Assembly: GCF_015706575.1 (NCBI RefSeq)
Contig: NW_024037052.1
Coordinates: forward strand, 124,001-188,000
Origin: Patiria miniata
Lineage: Eukaryota; Echinodermata; Asteroidea; Valvatida; Asterinidae
Direction: 5' to 3'
Length of the DNA stretch: 64,000 nt
Part shown: positions 10,947 through 23,191 of the stretch, in pieces
Numbering within the stretch: position 1 is the stretch's first letter
Layout: every line of letters starts with the position of its first letter
Program-made: the position numbers and the translations under genes
Notes under the pieces: generated by a model
What the model was told of the DNA's origin: nothing
What the model saw: only the letters and a program-made list of their open reading frames with translations
Database searches by the model: none

Positions 10947-11983
10947 GAAATTCTGTTTAGGCCTTCATGTTTGGGACATCCCCATAAAAAAGTGGCTCAA
11001 AATTACTGGACTTCCGTATTGTGAGGAAGTTTATTGAACCATTGGTGCAGATCAGTAAATAGGCCCAAAATTGCATACGCCGGCCAAATCACGATTTGCA
11101 TGCCCTCAAATTCTCCGGTATTAGAGCATTTTTAGGGCCGTGAACTTAAGGATTTGTAAAAAAGAACGATAAAAGCCACGCAGAGAACTGTGAGCTCGTA
11201 TAAATGTGGAATGTGGATGAAATTAGGCCCTAAAATGGCACTGTTTTGCAATGGAGCGTAGGCGTCCATTTTCAAAATGGCGATGGGCTTCAGGCCTGCT
11301 TTTAGGGCTGATCATCTTTGGATGGAATTTTCTCGAAATTGGATACATTGGATACCCCACCCCCCCCCCCCACCCCAAAAAAAAATTTGCAAGGAAAATG
11401 AAAGATGATAAAACAAGCTTTAATTTGATGTGTGTCTCAAACATCTTGGAGACGGTTCTCATCAGTATTTGTAATGATTTTGAGAAGTGCGCGTAATTAG
11501 GCTATCACTGCATGAGGTCTATGGAAGCTTAATGGTCTGCACAATGTGCGCCTATTTGTGGGGCTAGTTTTGGGCACAAACATTCAAGAACAGGTGGCCT
11601 TTTACCTCCATGACCAAAAGTATTAGCAAACCCAATTGTTCAAAAATGTTCCGAACAGGTCTAGGTTTGAAAGGCATGCAATATGCTAGTTCACAACTTT
11701 GGGACACCCATTTAAAACTGCATTAATCAACTGTGCCAAAAGAATTATCTATAGTCATGCCACCAGACTTCTGAAAGGCCAATCTTTGGAAAACCTTGGA
11801 CATGTACCAGTCTATAGTCTAAGGCTTCAATTAAAGTGAATTGGCTTTACTTGCAGGTGCAAAATGTTGAGGAATTTTAAAAAAATATTTAGACTTCAAA
11901 CTTGGCTGGTGATCTTGCCACTGCCTCATGAAATATTTGGAGAATTGTGTCAGCTAAAAAGTGTGCAAAATTGGCCTGAAAAT
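10947..11983. other. intron-like sequence leading into the array
   Basis: No exon recognised. A C-run at about 11357 differs in length in copy B. A short AG acceptor-like site at 11856 is not followed by a useful frame. Confidence 0.5.
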
Positions 11984-14900
11984 TGTGTTCACCCCTTGTT
12001 TCAGTTCCGTTCGTCTTCGTTGAATGTTCAAAGATGCAGAGTTTTGACATTTCACTAACACTTTTTGTTTCTTCCCTGTTTTCATTTTTCTGTGTGTGCA
12101 GATTGAAGATGAAGGGCACAGAAGTAAGGTCGTCCAAGTGCAGCATTCATCTCCCACAGGTAAATGAGTAATGTTTCTCCTTGCAAAACGTCTCTGTTTT
12201 GATGCGCTTCCTTGCATTTGAATGGGCTTGCTGGATTTTAACGTGGAGGTAGACCTTGGGGTATATCTTTGGAGTTTGAGATGGCAAGTTGGACATACAG
12301 TACTTGTTGATAAAATGGAAATGTATTGGAGGTTTGATGACAGGACGTGATGTCAGAAAATTTGGATATTGAATTTACAATGTATACTTGCTCTTTTTTT
12401 CTGCCACAGGGAGCTTTTGAATGCTGCGAAGAGAGAAGACGCCGGTTTTCATCGAAGTTTTTGTTAAGTAACTGTAACCTTTTTTCCGTGTGACATCTAT
12501 CGGGGAGGGAAGGGGGGGGGGTAAGGGGGAGGTGAAACTTGTGTCACCGGCGGTGGAAGCTACCCCTGCCTGGGTCTTTGGTCTGAAATTGGGATCATAT
12601 CTCCAGCTTGGGATGGAGATATGTCCTCTTTGCAGGTCTTAGCCCCAGGACGACCGTTGTGAAAGTGTGTGTGGTGGGTTGCCGGCTGTTTTGTTGCGTT
12701 CTGTTCATGTCTGTCTGTTTCGTCTCCCTATTTGTCCGGGCCCACTGTGTTCACCCCTTGTTTCAGTTCCGTTCGTCTTCGTTGAATGTTCAAAGATGCA
12801 GAGTTTTGACATTTCACTAACACTTTTTGTTTCTTCCCAGTTTTCTCTTTTCTGTGTGTGCAGATTGAAGATGAAGGGCACAGAAGTAAGGTCGTCCAAG
12901 TGCAGCATTCATCTCCCACAGGTAAATGAGTAATGTTTCTCCTTGCAAAACGTCTCTGTTTTGATGCGCTTCCTTGCATTTGAATGGGCTTGCTGGATTT
13001 TAACGTGGAGGTACCCCTTGGGGTATATCTTTGGAGTTTGAGATGGCAAGTTGGACATACAGTACTTGTTGATAAAATGGAAATGTATTGGAGGTTTGAT
13101 GACAGGACGTGATGTCAGAAAATTTGGATATTGAATTTACAATGTATACTTGCTCTTTTTTTCTGCCACAGGGAGCTTTTGAATGCTGCGAAGAGAGAAG
13201 ACGCCGGTTTTCATCGAAGTTTTTGTTAAGTAACTGTAACCTTTTTTCCGTGTGACGTCTATCGGGGAGGGAAGGGGGGGTAAGGGGGAGGTGAAACTTG
13301 TGTCACCGGCGGTGGAAGCTACCCCTGCCTGGGTCTTTGGTCTGAAATTGGGATCATATCTCCAGCTTGGGATGGAGATATGTCCTCTTTGCAGGTCTTA
13401 GCCCCAGGACGACCGTTGTGAAAGTGTGTGTGGTGGGTTGCCGGCTGTTTTGTTGCGTTCTGTTCATGTCTGTCTGTTTCGTCTCCCTATTTGTCCGGGC
13501 CCACTGTGTTCACCCCTTGTTTCAGTTCCGTTCGTCTTCGTTGAATGTTCAAAGATGCAGAGTTTTGACATTTCACTAACACTTTTTGTTTCTTCCCAGT
13601 TTTCTCTTTTCTGTGTGTGCAGATTGAAGATGAAGGGCACAGAAGTAAGGTCGTCCAAGTGCAGCATTCATCTCCCACAGGTAAATGAGTAATGTTTCTC
13701 CTTGCAAAACGTCTCTGTTTTGATGCGCTTCCTTGCATTTGAATGGGCTTGCTGGATTTTAACGTGGAGGTAGACCTTGGGGTATATCTTTGGAGTTTGA
13801 GATGGCAAGTTGGACATACAGTACTTGTTGATAAAATGGAAATGTATTGGAGGTTTGATGACAGGACGTGATGTCAGAAAATTTGGATATTGAATTTACA
13901 ATGTATACTTGCTCTTTTTTTCTGCCACAGGGAGCTTTTGAATGCTGCGAAGAGAGAAGACGCCGGTTTTCATCGAAGTTTTTGTTAAGTAACTGTAACC
14001 TTTTTTCCGTGTGACGTCTATCGGGGAGGGAAGGGGGGGGGGTAAGGGGGAGGTGAAACTTGTGTCACCGGCGGTGGAAGCTACCCCTGCCTGGGTCTTT
14101 GGTCTGAAATTGGGATCATATCTCCAGCTTGGGATGGAGATATGTCCTCTTTGCAGGTCTTAGCCCCAGGACGACCGTTGTGAAAGTGTGTGTGGTGGGT
14201 TGCCGGCTGTTTTGTTGCGTTCTGTTCATGTCTGTCTGTTTCGTCTCCCTATTTGTCCGGGCCCACTGTGTTCACCCCTTGTTTCAGTTCCGTTCGTCTT
14301 CGTTGAATGTTCAAAGATGCAGAGTTTTGACATTTCACTAACACTTTTTGTTTCTTCCCAGTTTTCTCTTTTCTGTGTGTGCAGATTGAAGATGAAGGGC
14401 ACAGAAGTAAGGTCGTCCAAGTGCAGCATTCATCTCCCACAGGTAAATGAGTAATGTTTCTCCTTGCAAAACGTCTCTGTTTTGATGCGCTTCCTTGCAT
14501 TTGAATGGGCTTGCTGGATTTTAACGTGGAGGTAGACCTTGGGGTATATCTTTGGAGTTTGAGATGGCAAGTTGGACATACAGTACTTGTTGATAAAATG
14601 GAAATGTATTGGAGGTTTGATGACAGGACGTGATGTCAGAAAATTTGGATATTGAATTTACAATGTATACTTGCTCTTTTTTTCTGCCACAGGGAGCTTT
14701 TGAATGCTGCGAAGAGAGAAGACGCCGGTTTTCATCGAAGTTTTTGTTAAGTAACTGTAACCTTTTTTCCGTGTGACGTCTATCGGGGAGGGAAGGGGGG
14801 GGGTAAGGGGGAGGTGAAACTTGTGTCACCGGCGGTGGAAGCTACCCCTGCCTGGGTCTTTGGTCTGAAATTGGGATCATATCTCCAGCTTGGGATGGAG

Positions 14901-17900
14901 ATATGTCCTCTTTGCAGGTCTTAGCCCCAGGACGACCGTTGTGAAAGTGTGTGTGGTGGGTTGCCGGCTGTTTTGTTGCGTTCTGTTCATGTCTGTCTGT
15001 TTCGTCTCCCTATTTGTCCGGGCCCACTGTGTTCACCCCTTGTTTCAGTTCCGTTCGTCTTCGTTGAATGTTCAAAGATGCAGAGTTTTGACATTTCACT
15101 AACACTTTTTGTTTCTTCCCAGTTTTCTCTTTTCTGTGTGTGCAGATTGAAGATGAAGGGCACAGAAGTAAGGTCGTCCAAGTGCAGCATTCATCTCCCA
15201 CAGGTAAATGAGTAATGTTTCTCCTTGCAAAACGTCTCTGTTTTGATGCGCTTCCTTGCATTTGAATGGGCTTGCTGGATTTTAACGTGGAGGTAGACCT
15301 TGGGGTATATCTTTGGAGTTTGAGATGGCAAGTTGGACATACAGTACTTGTTGATAAAATGGAAATGTATTGGAGGTTTGATGACAGGACGTGATGTCAG
15401 AAAATTTGGATATTGAATTTACAATGTATACTTGCTCTTTTTTTCTGCCACAGGGAGCTTTTGAATGCTGCGAAGAGAGAAGACGCCGGTTTTCATCGAA
15501 GTTTTTGTTAAGTAACTGTAACCTTTTTTCCGTGTGACGTCTATCGGGGAGGGAAGGGGGGGGGGTAAGGGGGAGGTGAAACTTGTGTCACCGGCGGTGG
15601 AAGCTACCCCTGCCTGGGTCTTTGGTCTGAAATTGGGATCATATCTCCAGCTTGGGATGGAGATATGTCCTCTTTGCAGGTCTTAGCCCCAGGACGACCG
15701 TTGTGAAAGTGTGTGTGGTGGGTTGCCGGCTGTTTTGTTGCGTTCTGTTCATGTCTGTCTGTTTCGTCTCCCTATTTGTCCGGGCCCACTGTGTTCACCC
15801 CTTGTTTCAGTTCCGTTCGTCTTCGTTGAATGTTCAAAGATGCAGAGTTTTGACATTTCACTAACACTTTTTGTTTCTTCCCAGTTTTCTCTTTTCTGTG
15901 TGTGCAGATTGAAGATGAAGGGCACAGAAGTAAGGTCGTCCAAGTGCAGCATTCATCTCCCACAGGTAAATGAGTAATGTTTCTCCTTGCAAAACGTCTC
16001 TGTTTTGATGCGCTTCCTTGCATTTGAATGGGCTTGCTGGATTTTAACGTGGAGGTAGACCTTGGGGTATATCTTTGGAGTTTGAGATGGCAAGTTGGAC
16101 ATACAGTACTTGTTGATAAAATGGAAATGTATTGGAGGTTTGATGACAGGACGTGATGTCAGAAAATTTGGATATTGAATTTACAATGTATACTTGCTCT
16201 TTTTTTCTGCCACAGGGAGCTTTTGAATGCTGCGAAGAGAGAAGACGCCGGTTTTCATCGAAGTTTTTGTTAAGTAACTGTAACCTTTTTTCCGTGTGAC
16301 GTCTATCGGGGAGGGAAGGGGGGGGGGTAAGGGGGAGGTGAAACTTGTGTCACCGGCGGTGGAAGCTACCCCTGCCTGGGTCTTTGGTCTGAAATTGGGA
16401 TCATATCTCCAGCTTGGGATGGAGATATGTCCTCTTTGCAGGTCTTAGCCCCAGGACGACCGTTGTGAAAGTGTGTGTGGTGGGTTGCCGGCTGTTTTGT
16501 TGCGTTCTGTTCATGTCTGTCTGTTTCGTCTCCCTATTTGTCCGGGCCCACTGTGTTCACCCCTTGTTTCAGTTCCGTTCGTCTTCGTTGAATGTTCAAA
16601 GATGCAGAGTTTTGACATTTCACTAACACTTTTTGTTTCTTCCCAGTTTTCTCTTTTCTGTGTGTGCAGATTGAAGATGAAGGGCACAGAAGTAAGGTCG
16701 TCCAAGTGCAGCATTCATCTCCCACAGGTAAATGAGTAATGTTTCTCCTTGCAAAACGTCTCTGTTTTGATGCGCTTCCTTGCATTTGAATGGGCTTGCT
16801 GGATTTTAACGTGGAGGTAGACCTTGGGGTATATCTTTGGAGTTTGAGATGGCAAGTTGGACATACAGTACTTGTTGATAAAATGGAAATGTATTGGAGG
16901 TTTGATGACAGGACGTGATGTCAGAAAATTTGGATATTGAATTTACAATGTATACTTGCTCTTTTTTTCTGCCACAGGGAGCTTTTGAATGCTGCGAAGA
17001 GAGAAGACGCCGGTTTTCATCGAAGTTTTTGTTAAGTAACTGTAACCTTTTTTCCGTGTGACGTCTATCGGGGAGGGAAGGGGGGGGGGTAAGGGGGAGG
17101 TGAAACTTGTGTCACCGGCGGTGGAAGCTACCCCTGCCTGGGTCTTTGGTCTGAAATTGGGATCATATCTCCAGCTTGGGATGGAGATATGTCCTCTTTG
17201 CAGGTCTTAGCCCCAGGACGACCGTTGTGAAAGTGTGTGTGGTGGGTTGCCGGCTGTTTTGTTGCGTTCTGTTCATGTCTGTCTGTTTCGTCTCCCTATT
17301 TGTCCGGGCCCACTGTGTTCACCCCTTGTTTCAGTTCCGTTCGTCTTCGTTGAATGTTCAAAGATGCAGAGTTTTGACATTTCACTAACACTTTTTGTTT
17401 CTTCCCAGTTTTCTCTTTTCTGTGTGTGCAGATTGAAGATGAAGGGCACAGAAGTAAGGTCGTCCAAGTGCAGCATTCATCTCCCACAGGTAAATGAGTA
17501 ATGTTTCTCCTTGCAAAACGTCTCTGTTTTGATGCGCTTCCTTGCATTTGAATGGGCTTGCTGGATTTTAACGTGGAGGTAGACCTTGGGGTATATCTTT
17601 GGAGTTTGAGATGGCAAGTTGGACATACAGTACTTGTTGATAAAATGGAAATGTATTGGAGGTTTGATGACAGGACGTGATGTCAGAAAATTTGGATATT
17701 GAATTTACAATGTATACTTGCTCTTTTTTTCTGCCACAGGGAGCTTTTGAATGCTGCGAAGAGAGAAGACGCCGGTTTTCATCGAAGTTTTTGTTAAGTA
17801 ACTGTAACCTTTTTTCCGTGTGACGTCTATCGGGGAGGGAAGGGGGGGGGTAAGGGGGAGGTGAAACTTGTGTCACCGGCGGTGGAAGCTACCCCTGCCT

Positions 17901-20900
17901 GGGTCTTTGGTCTGAAATTGGGATCATATCTCCAGCTTGGGATGGAGATATGTCCTCTTTGCAGGTCTTAGCCCCAGGACGACCGTTGTGAAAGTGTGTG
18001 TGGTGGGTTGCCGGCTGTTTTGTTGCGTTCTGTTCATGTCTGTCTGTTTCGTCTCCCTATTTGTCCGGGCCCACTGTGTTCACCCCTTGTTTCAGTTCCG
18101 TTCGTCTTCGTTGAATGTTCAAAGATGCAGAGTTTTGACATTTCACTAACACTTTTTGTTTCTTCCCAGTTTTCTCTTTTCTGTGTGTGCAGATTGAAGA
18201 TGAAGGGCACAGAAGTAAGGTCGTCCAAGTGCAGCATTCATCTCCCACAGGTAAATGAGTAATGTTTCTCCTTGCAAAACGTCTCTGTTTTGATGCGCTT
18301 CCTTGCATTTGAATGGGCTTGCTGGATTTTAACGTGGAGGTAGACCTTGGGGTATATCTTTGGAGTTTGAGATGGCAAGTTGGACATACAGTACTTGTTG
18401 ATAAAATGGAAATGTATTGGAGGTTTGATGACAGGACGTGATGTCAGAAAATTGGGATATTGAATTTACAATGTATACTTGCTCTTTTTTTCTGCCACAG
18501 GGAGCTTTTGAATGCTGCGAAGAGAGAAGACGCCGGTTTTCATCGAAGTTTTTGTTAAGTAACTGTAACCTTTTTTCCGTGTGACGTCTATCGGGGAGGG
18601 AAGGGGGGGGGGTAAGGGGGAGGTGAAACTTGTGTCACCGGCGGTGGAAGCTACCCCTGCCTGGGTCTTTGGTCTGAAATTGGGATCATATCTCCAGCTT
18701 GGGATGGAGATATGTCCTCTTTGCAGGTCTTAGCCCCAGGACGACCGTTGTGAAAGTGTGTGTGGTGGGTTGCCGGCTGTTTTGTTGCGTTCTGTTCATG
18801 TCTGTCTGTTTCGTCTCCCTATTTGTCCGGGCCCACTGTGTTCACCCCTTGTTTCAGTTCCGTTCGTCTTCGTTGAATGTTCAAAGATGCAGAGTTTTGA
18901 CATTTCACTAACACTTTTTGTTTCTTCCCAGTTTTCTCTTTTCTGTGTGTGCAGATTGAAGATGAAGGGCACAGAAGTAAGGTCGTCCAAGTGCAGCATT
19001 CATCTCCCACAGGTAAATGAGTAATGTTTCTCCTTGCAAAACGTCTCTGTTTTGATGCGCTTCCTTGCATTTGAATGGGCTTGCTGGATTTTAACGTGGA
19101 GGTAGACCTTGGGGTATATCTTTGGAGTTTGAGATGGCAAGTTGGACATACAGTACTTGTTGATAAAATGGAAATGTATTGGAGGTTTGATGACAGGACG
19201 TGATGTCAGAAAATTTGGATATTGAATTTACAATGTATACTTGCTCTTTTTTTCTGCCACAGGGAGCTTTTGAATGCTGCGAAGAGAGAAGACGCCGGTT
19301 TTCATCGAAGTTTTTGTTAAGTAACTGTAACCTTTTTTCCGTGTGACGTCTATCGGGGAGGGAAGGGGGGGGGTAAGGGGGAGGTGAAACTTGTGTCACC
19401 GGCGGTGGAAGCTACCCCTGCCTGGGTCTTTGGTCTGAAATTGGGATCATATCTCCAGCTTGGGATGGAGATATGTCCTCTTTGCAGGTCTTAGCCCCAG
19501 GACGACCGTTGTGAAAGTGTGTGTGGTGGGTTGCCGGCTGTTTTGTTGCGTTCTGTTCATGTCTGTCTGTTTCGTCTCCCTATTTGTCCGGGCCCACTGT
19601 GTTCACCCCTTGTTTCAGTTCCGTTCGTCTTCGTTGAATGTTCAAAGATGCAGAGTTTTGACATTTCACTAACACTTTTTGTTTCTTCCCAGTTTTCTCT
19701 TTTCTGTGTGTGCAGATTGAAGATGAAGGGCACAGAAGTAAGGTCGTCCAAGTGCAGCATTCATCTCCCACAGGTAAATGAGTAATGTTTCTCCTTGCAA
19801 AACGTCTCTGTTTTGATGCGCTTCCTTGCATTTGAATGGGCTTGCTGGATTTTAACGTGGAGGTAGACCTTGGGGTATATCTTTGGAGTTTGAGATGGCA
19901 AGTTGGACATACAGTACTTGTTGATAAAATGGAAATGTATTGGAGGTTTGATGACAGGACGTGATGTCAGAAAATTGGGATATTGAATTTACAATGTATA
20001 CTTGCTCTTTTTTTCTGCCACAGGGAGCTTTTGAATGCTGCGAAGAGAGAAGACGCCGGTTTTCATCGAAGTTTTTGTTAAGTAACTGTAACCTTTTTTC
20101 CGTGTGACGTCTATCGGGGAGGGAAGGGGGGGGGTAAGGGGGAGGTGAAACTTGTGTCACCGGCGGTGGAAGCTACCCCTGCCTGGGTCTTTGGTCTGAA
20201 ATTGGGATCATATCTCCAGCTTGGGATGGAGATATGTCCTCTTTGCAGGTCTTAGCCCCAGGACGACCGTTGTGAAAGTGTGTGTGGTGGGTTGCCGGCT
20301 GTTTTGTTGCGTTCTGTTCATGTCTGTCTGTTTCGTCTCCCTATTTGTCCGGGCCCACTGTGTTCACCCCTTGTTTCAGTTCCGTTCGTCTTCGTTGAAT
20401 GTTCAAAGATGCAGAGTTTTGACATTTCACTAACACTTTTTGTTTCTTCCCAGTTTTCTCTTTTCTGTGTGTGCAGATTGAAGATGAAGGGCACAGAAGT
20501 AAGGTCGTCCAAGTGCAGCATTCATCTCCCACAGGTAAATGAGTAATGTTTCTCCTTGCAAACGTCTCTGTTTTGATGCGCTTCCTTGCATTTGAATGGG
20601 CTTGCTGGATTTTAACGTGGAGGTAGACCTTGGGGTATATCTTTGGAGTTTGAGATGGCAAGTTGGACATACAGTACTTGTTGATAAAATGGAAATGTAT
20701 TGGAGGTTTGATGACAGGACGTGATGTCAGAAAATTTGGATATTGAATTTACAATGTATACTTGCTCTTTTTTTCTGCCACAGGGAGCTTTTGAATGCTG
20801 CGAAGAGAGAAGACGCCGGTTTTCATCGAAGTTTTTGTTAAGTAACTGTAACCTTTTTTCCGTGTGACGTCTATCGGGGAGGGAAGGGGGGGGGTAAGGG

Positions 20901-21750
20901 GGAGGTGAAACTTGTGTCACCGGCGGTGGAAGCTACCCCTGCCTGGGTCTTTGGTCTGAAATTGGGATCATATCTCCAGCTTGGGATGGAGATATGTCCT
21001 CTTTGCAGGTCTTAGCCCCAGGACGACCGTTGTGAAAGTGTGTGTGGTGGGTTGCCGGCTGTTTTGTTGCGTTCTGTTCATGTCTGTCTGTTTCGTCTCC
21101 CTATTTGTCCGGGCCCACTGTGTTCACCCCTTGTTTCAGTTCCGTTCGTCTTCGTTGAATGTTCAAAGATGCAGAGTTTTGACATTTCACTAACACTTTT
21201 TGTTTCTTCCCAGTTTTCTCTTTTCTGTGTGTGCAGATTGAAGATGAAGGGCACAGAAGTAAGGTCGTCCAAGTGCAGCATTCATCTCCCACAGGTAAAT
21301 GAGTAATGTTTCTCCTTGCAAAACGTCTCTGTTTTGATGCGCTTCCTTGCATTTGAATGGGCTTGCTGGATTTTAACGTGGAGGTAGACCTTGGGGTATA
21401 TCTTTGGAGTTTGAGATGGCAAGTTGGACATACAGTACTTGTTGATAAAATGGAAATGTATTGGAGGTTTGATGACAGGACGTGATGTCAGAAAATTTGG
21501 ATATTGATTTACAATGTATACTTGCTCTTTTTTCTGCCACAGGGAGCTTTTGAATGCTGCGAAGAGAGAAGACGCCGGTTTTCATCGAAGTTTTTGTTAG
21601 TAACTGTAACCTTTTTTCCGTGTGACGTCTATCGGGGAGGGAAGGGGGGGGGTAACGGGGAGGTGAACTTGTGTCACCGGCGGTGGAAGCTACCCCTGCC
21701 TGGGTCTTTGGTCTGAAATTGGGATCATATCTCCAGCTTGGATGGAGATA
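11984..21750 (+). repeat. tandem array, about 12.8 units of about 761 bp, each with candidate exons
   Basis: Units are nearly identical (759-762 bp), with length differences mostly from a G-run of 7 to 10. Each holds a 58-nt segment bounded by TGTGTGTGCAG and GTAAATGAG. It occurs 13 times: 12102-12159, 12864-12921, 13623-13680, 14385-14442, 15146-15203, 15908-15965, 16670-16727, 17432-17489, 18193-18250, 18955-19012, 19716-19773, 20477-20534 and 21237-21294. About 250 bp further on, TTTTTTTCTGCCACAG precedes a second possible exon (GGAGCTTTTGAATGC...). CTCTTTGCAG then precedes a third, 29-nt one ending before GTGTGT. The first unit is the most diverged (its CCCTG replaces CCCAG near 12076), and the last unit has several one-base deletions. 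The family is unknown to me. Confidence 0.95.
12102..12159 (+). CDS. candidate 58-nt exon (first of 13 copies)
   Basis: Strong 3' splice site (pyrimidines, TGTGTGCAG) and acceptable 5' site (CACAG/GTAAAT). Two frames are open: IEDEGHRSKVVQVQHSSPT entering in phase 0, or LKMKGTEVRSSKCSIHLPQ entering with two carried bases. The third contains TGA at once. Since 58 is not a multiple of three, joining two copies directly moves the frame, and at most two consecutive copies stay open. No homologue recognised, and transcription is not shown by the sequence. Confidence 0.4.
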
Positions 21751-22435
21751 CTTTATACCATCTTGCTCACAGCCATTTTGAATTCACGTTCGTGTTTGTA
21801 GAACATAATGAAATTAGATGGATTGCATTTGAAAGTGTACTCTAAATGCAACGTGCAAGTGCTACATACATGTACGCAAGCAAGTTAAGCGCATTATGAC
21901 GGTTAAAAACGTCACGGCAAAAATCAGCTGCAGCAGATATGCGCACACATTTTCGCAGAGCAAATGAAACACTCAATTTACTGTGCATTTCAGTTTGGAG
22001 TGTATCGGCTTTGATAGGCACACCTGATGGAATACAAACGCAGATACAAATAGCCGTACAAAAGTTTGAGTTTTCCATAGGTTTGTGCACAAACATGGAT
22101 GCGCCCATCAGCCATCACTTTGTACATCGGTCAGCACTCTAGTAATTCAGTGTAGCTCTATGGCAGTAATGTAGTTTTCTTCCTAATTGCTTCTTGAATA
22201 CGTGTTTTTGTGTTTGTGCATTGGTCATGTATTTTTGTAATACAGAGGTTTTCATGTGGAAAATGTTGTTGCATTTTACCTGAATGCTATTAAAATGCAT
22301 GTACATGTACATTTCCAGGGTTTTGTTTATGCACTTGGAAACATGCCCAAATTGCCTGAGAATTGCAATATGAAATTTTTGGAAAAAAGAGTAATCTTTT
22401 TAACAATAATTTTCTTTGCATTTGCCTGTACACAG
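21751..22435. other. sequence between array and candidate terminal exon
   Basis: Intron-like; includes ACATGTACATG words. Short open frames are not supported. Confidence 0.45.
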
Positions 22436-22595
22436 ACCCTGGAAATCAACGCCACAATTAATGCCCCTCCCCAGAAAGAACCGCACCGGCAGCAACCCCG
22501 TCAGTTCAGTCTTCAGCAGACACGCGCAACAAAGTCACCCAACCTACCTTAGACCTTCAGCACCGGCAGGCAATATCGACACCTCGGACTCATGA
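22436..22595 (+). CDS. candidate terminal exon of the array gene
   Basis: Preceded by TTGCCTGTACACAG. Entered with two carried bases it is open for 52 codons, starting PWKSTPQLMPLPRKNRTGSN and ending SAPAGNIDTSDS before TGA at 22593. Entered in phase 0 it is open for 38 codons to a TAG at 22550. It is locally GC-richer than its flanks. It could be the 3' coding end of whatever gene uses the array exons, but no homologue is recognised and openness of this length is not decisive. Confidence 0.3.
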
Positions 22596-22691
22596 TGTGG
22601 TCAATTCCACGCTGGTGTAACAAGCCATTAAGCCTCAGGCATGTGGCTGTCTCTTCATGACCCAGTCTCTTAAACATCTCACCCATAGATT

Positions 22692-23191
22692 NNNNNNNNN
22701 NNNNNNNNNNNNNNNNNNNNNNNNNNNNNNNNNNNNNNNNNNNNNNNNNNNNNNNNNNNNNNNNNNNNNNNNNNNNNNNNNNNNNNNNNNNNNNNNNNNN
22801 NNNNNNNNNNNNNNNNNNNNNNNNNNNNNNNNNNNNNNNNNNNNNNNNNNNNNNNNNNNNNNNNNNNNNNNNNNNNNNNNNNNNNNNNNNNNNNNNNNNN
22901 NNNNNNNNNNNNNNNNNNNNNNNNNNNNNNNNNNNNNNNNNNNNNNNNNNNNNNNNNNNNNNNNNNNNNNNNNNNNNNNNNNNNNNNNNNNNNNNNNNNN
23001 NNNNNNNNNNNNNNNNNNNNNNNNNNNNNNNNNNNNNNNNNNNNNNNNNNNNNNNNNNNNNNNNNNNNNNNNNNNNNNNNNNNNNNNNNNNNNNNNNNNN
23101 NNNNNNNNNNNNNNNNNNNNNNNNNNNNNNNNNNNNNNNNNNNNNNNNNNNNNNNNNNNNNNNNNNNNNNNNNNNNNNNNNNNNNNNNNNN
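22692..23191. other. assembly gap, 500 N
   Basis: Exactly 500 unknown bases, probably a placeholder. It directly follows the candidate terminal exon. Confidence 1.

Noticed and set aside
12608-21352. Repeated 67-109-codon open frames on both strands in the 761-bp units
   Set aside because: They run through splice-site-like sequence and polypyrimidine tracts, are mirror or shifted readings of the same repeat, and have no recognisable protein character. They are by-products of copying.
11984-21750. CRISPR-like or bacterial repeat array
   Set aside because: Units are 761 bp with no short repeat/spacer pattern, and the context is a spliced eukaryotic gene region.
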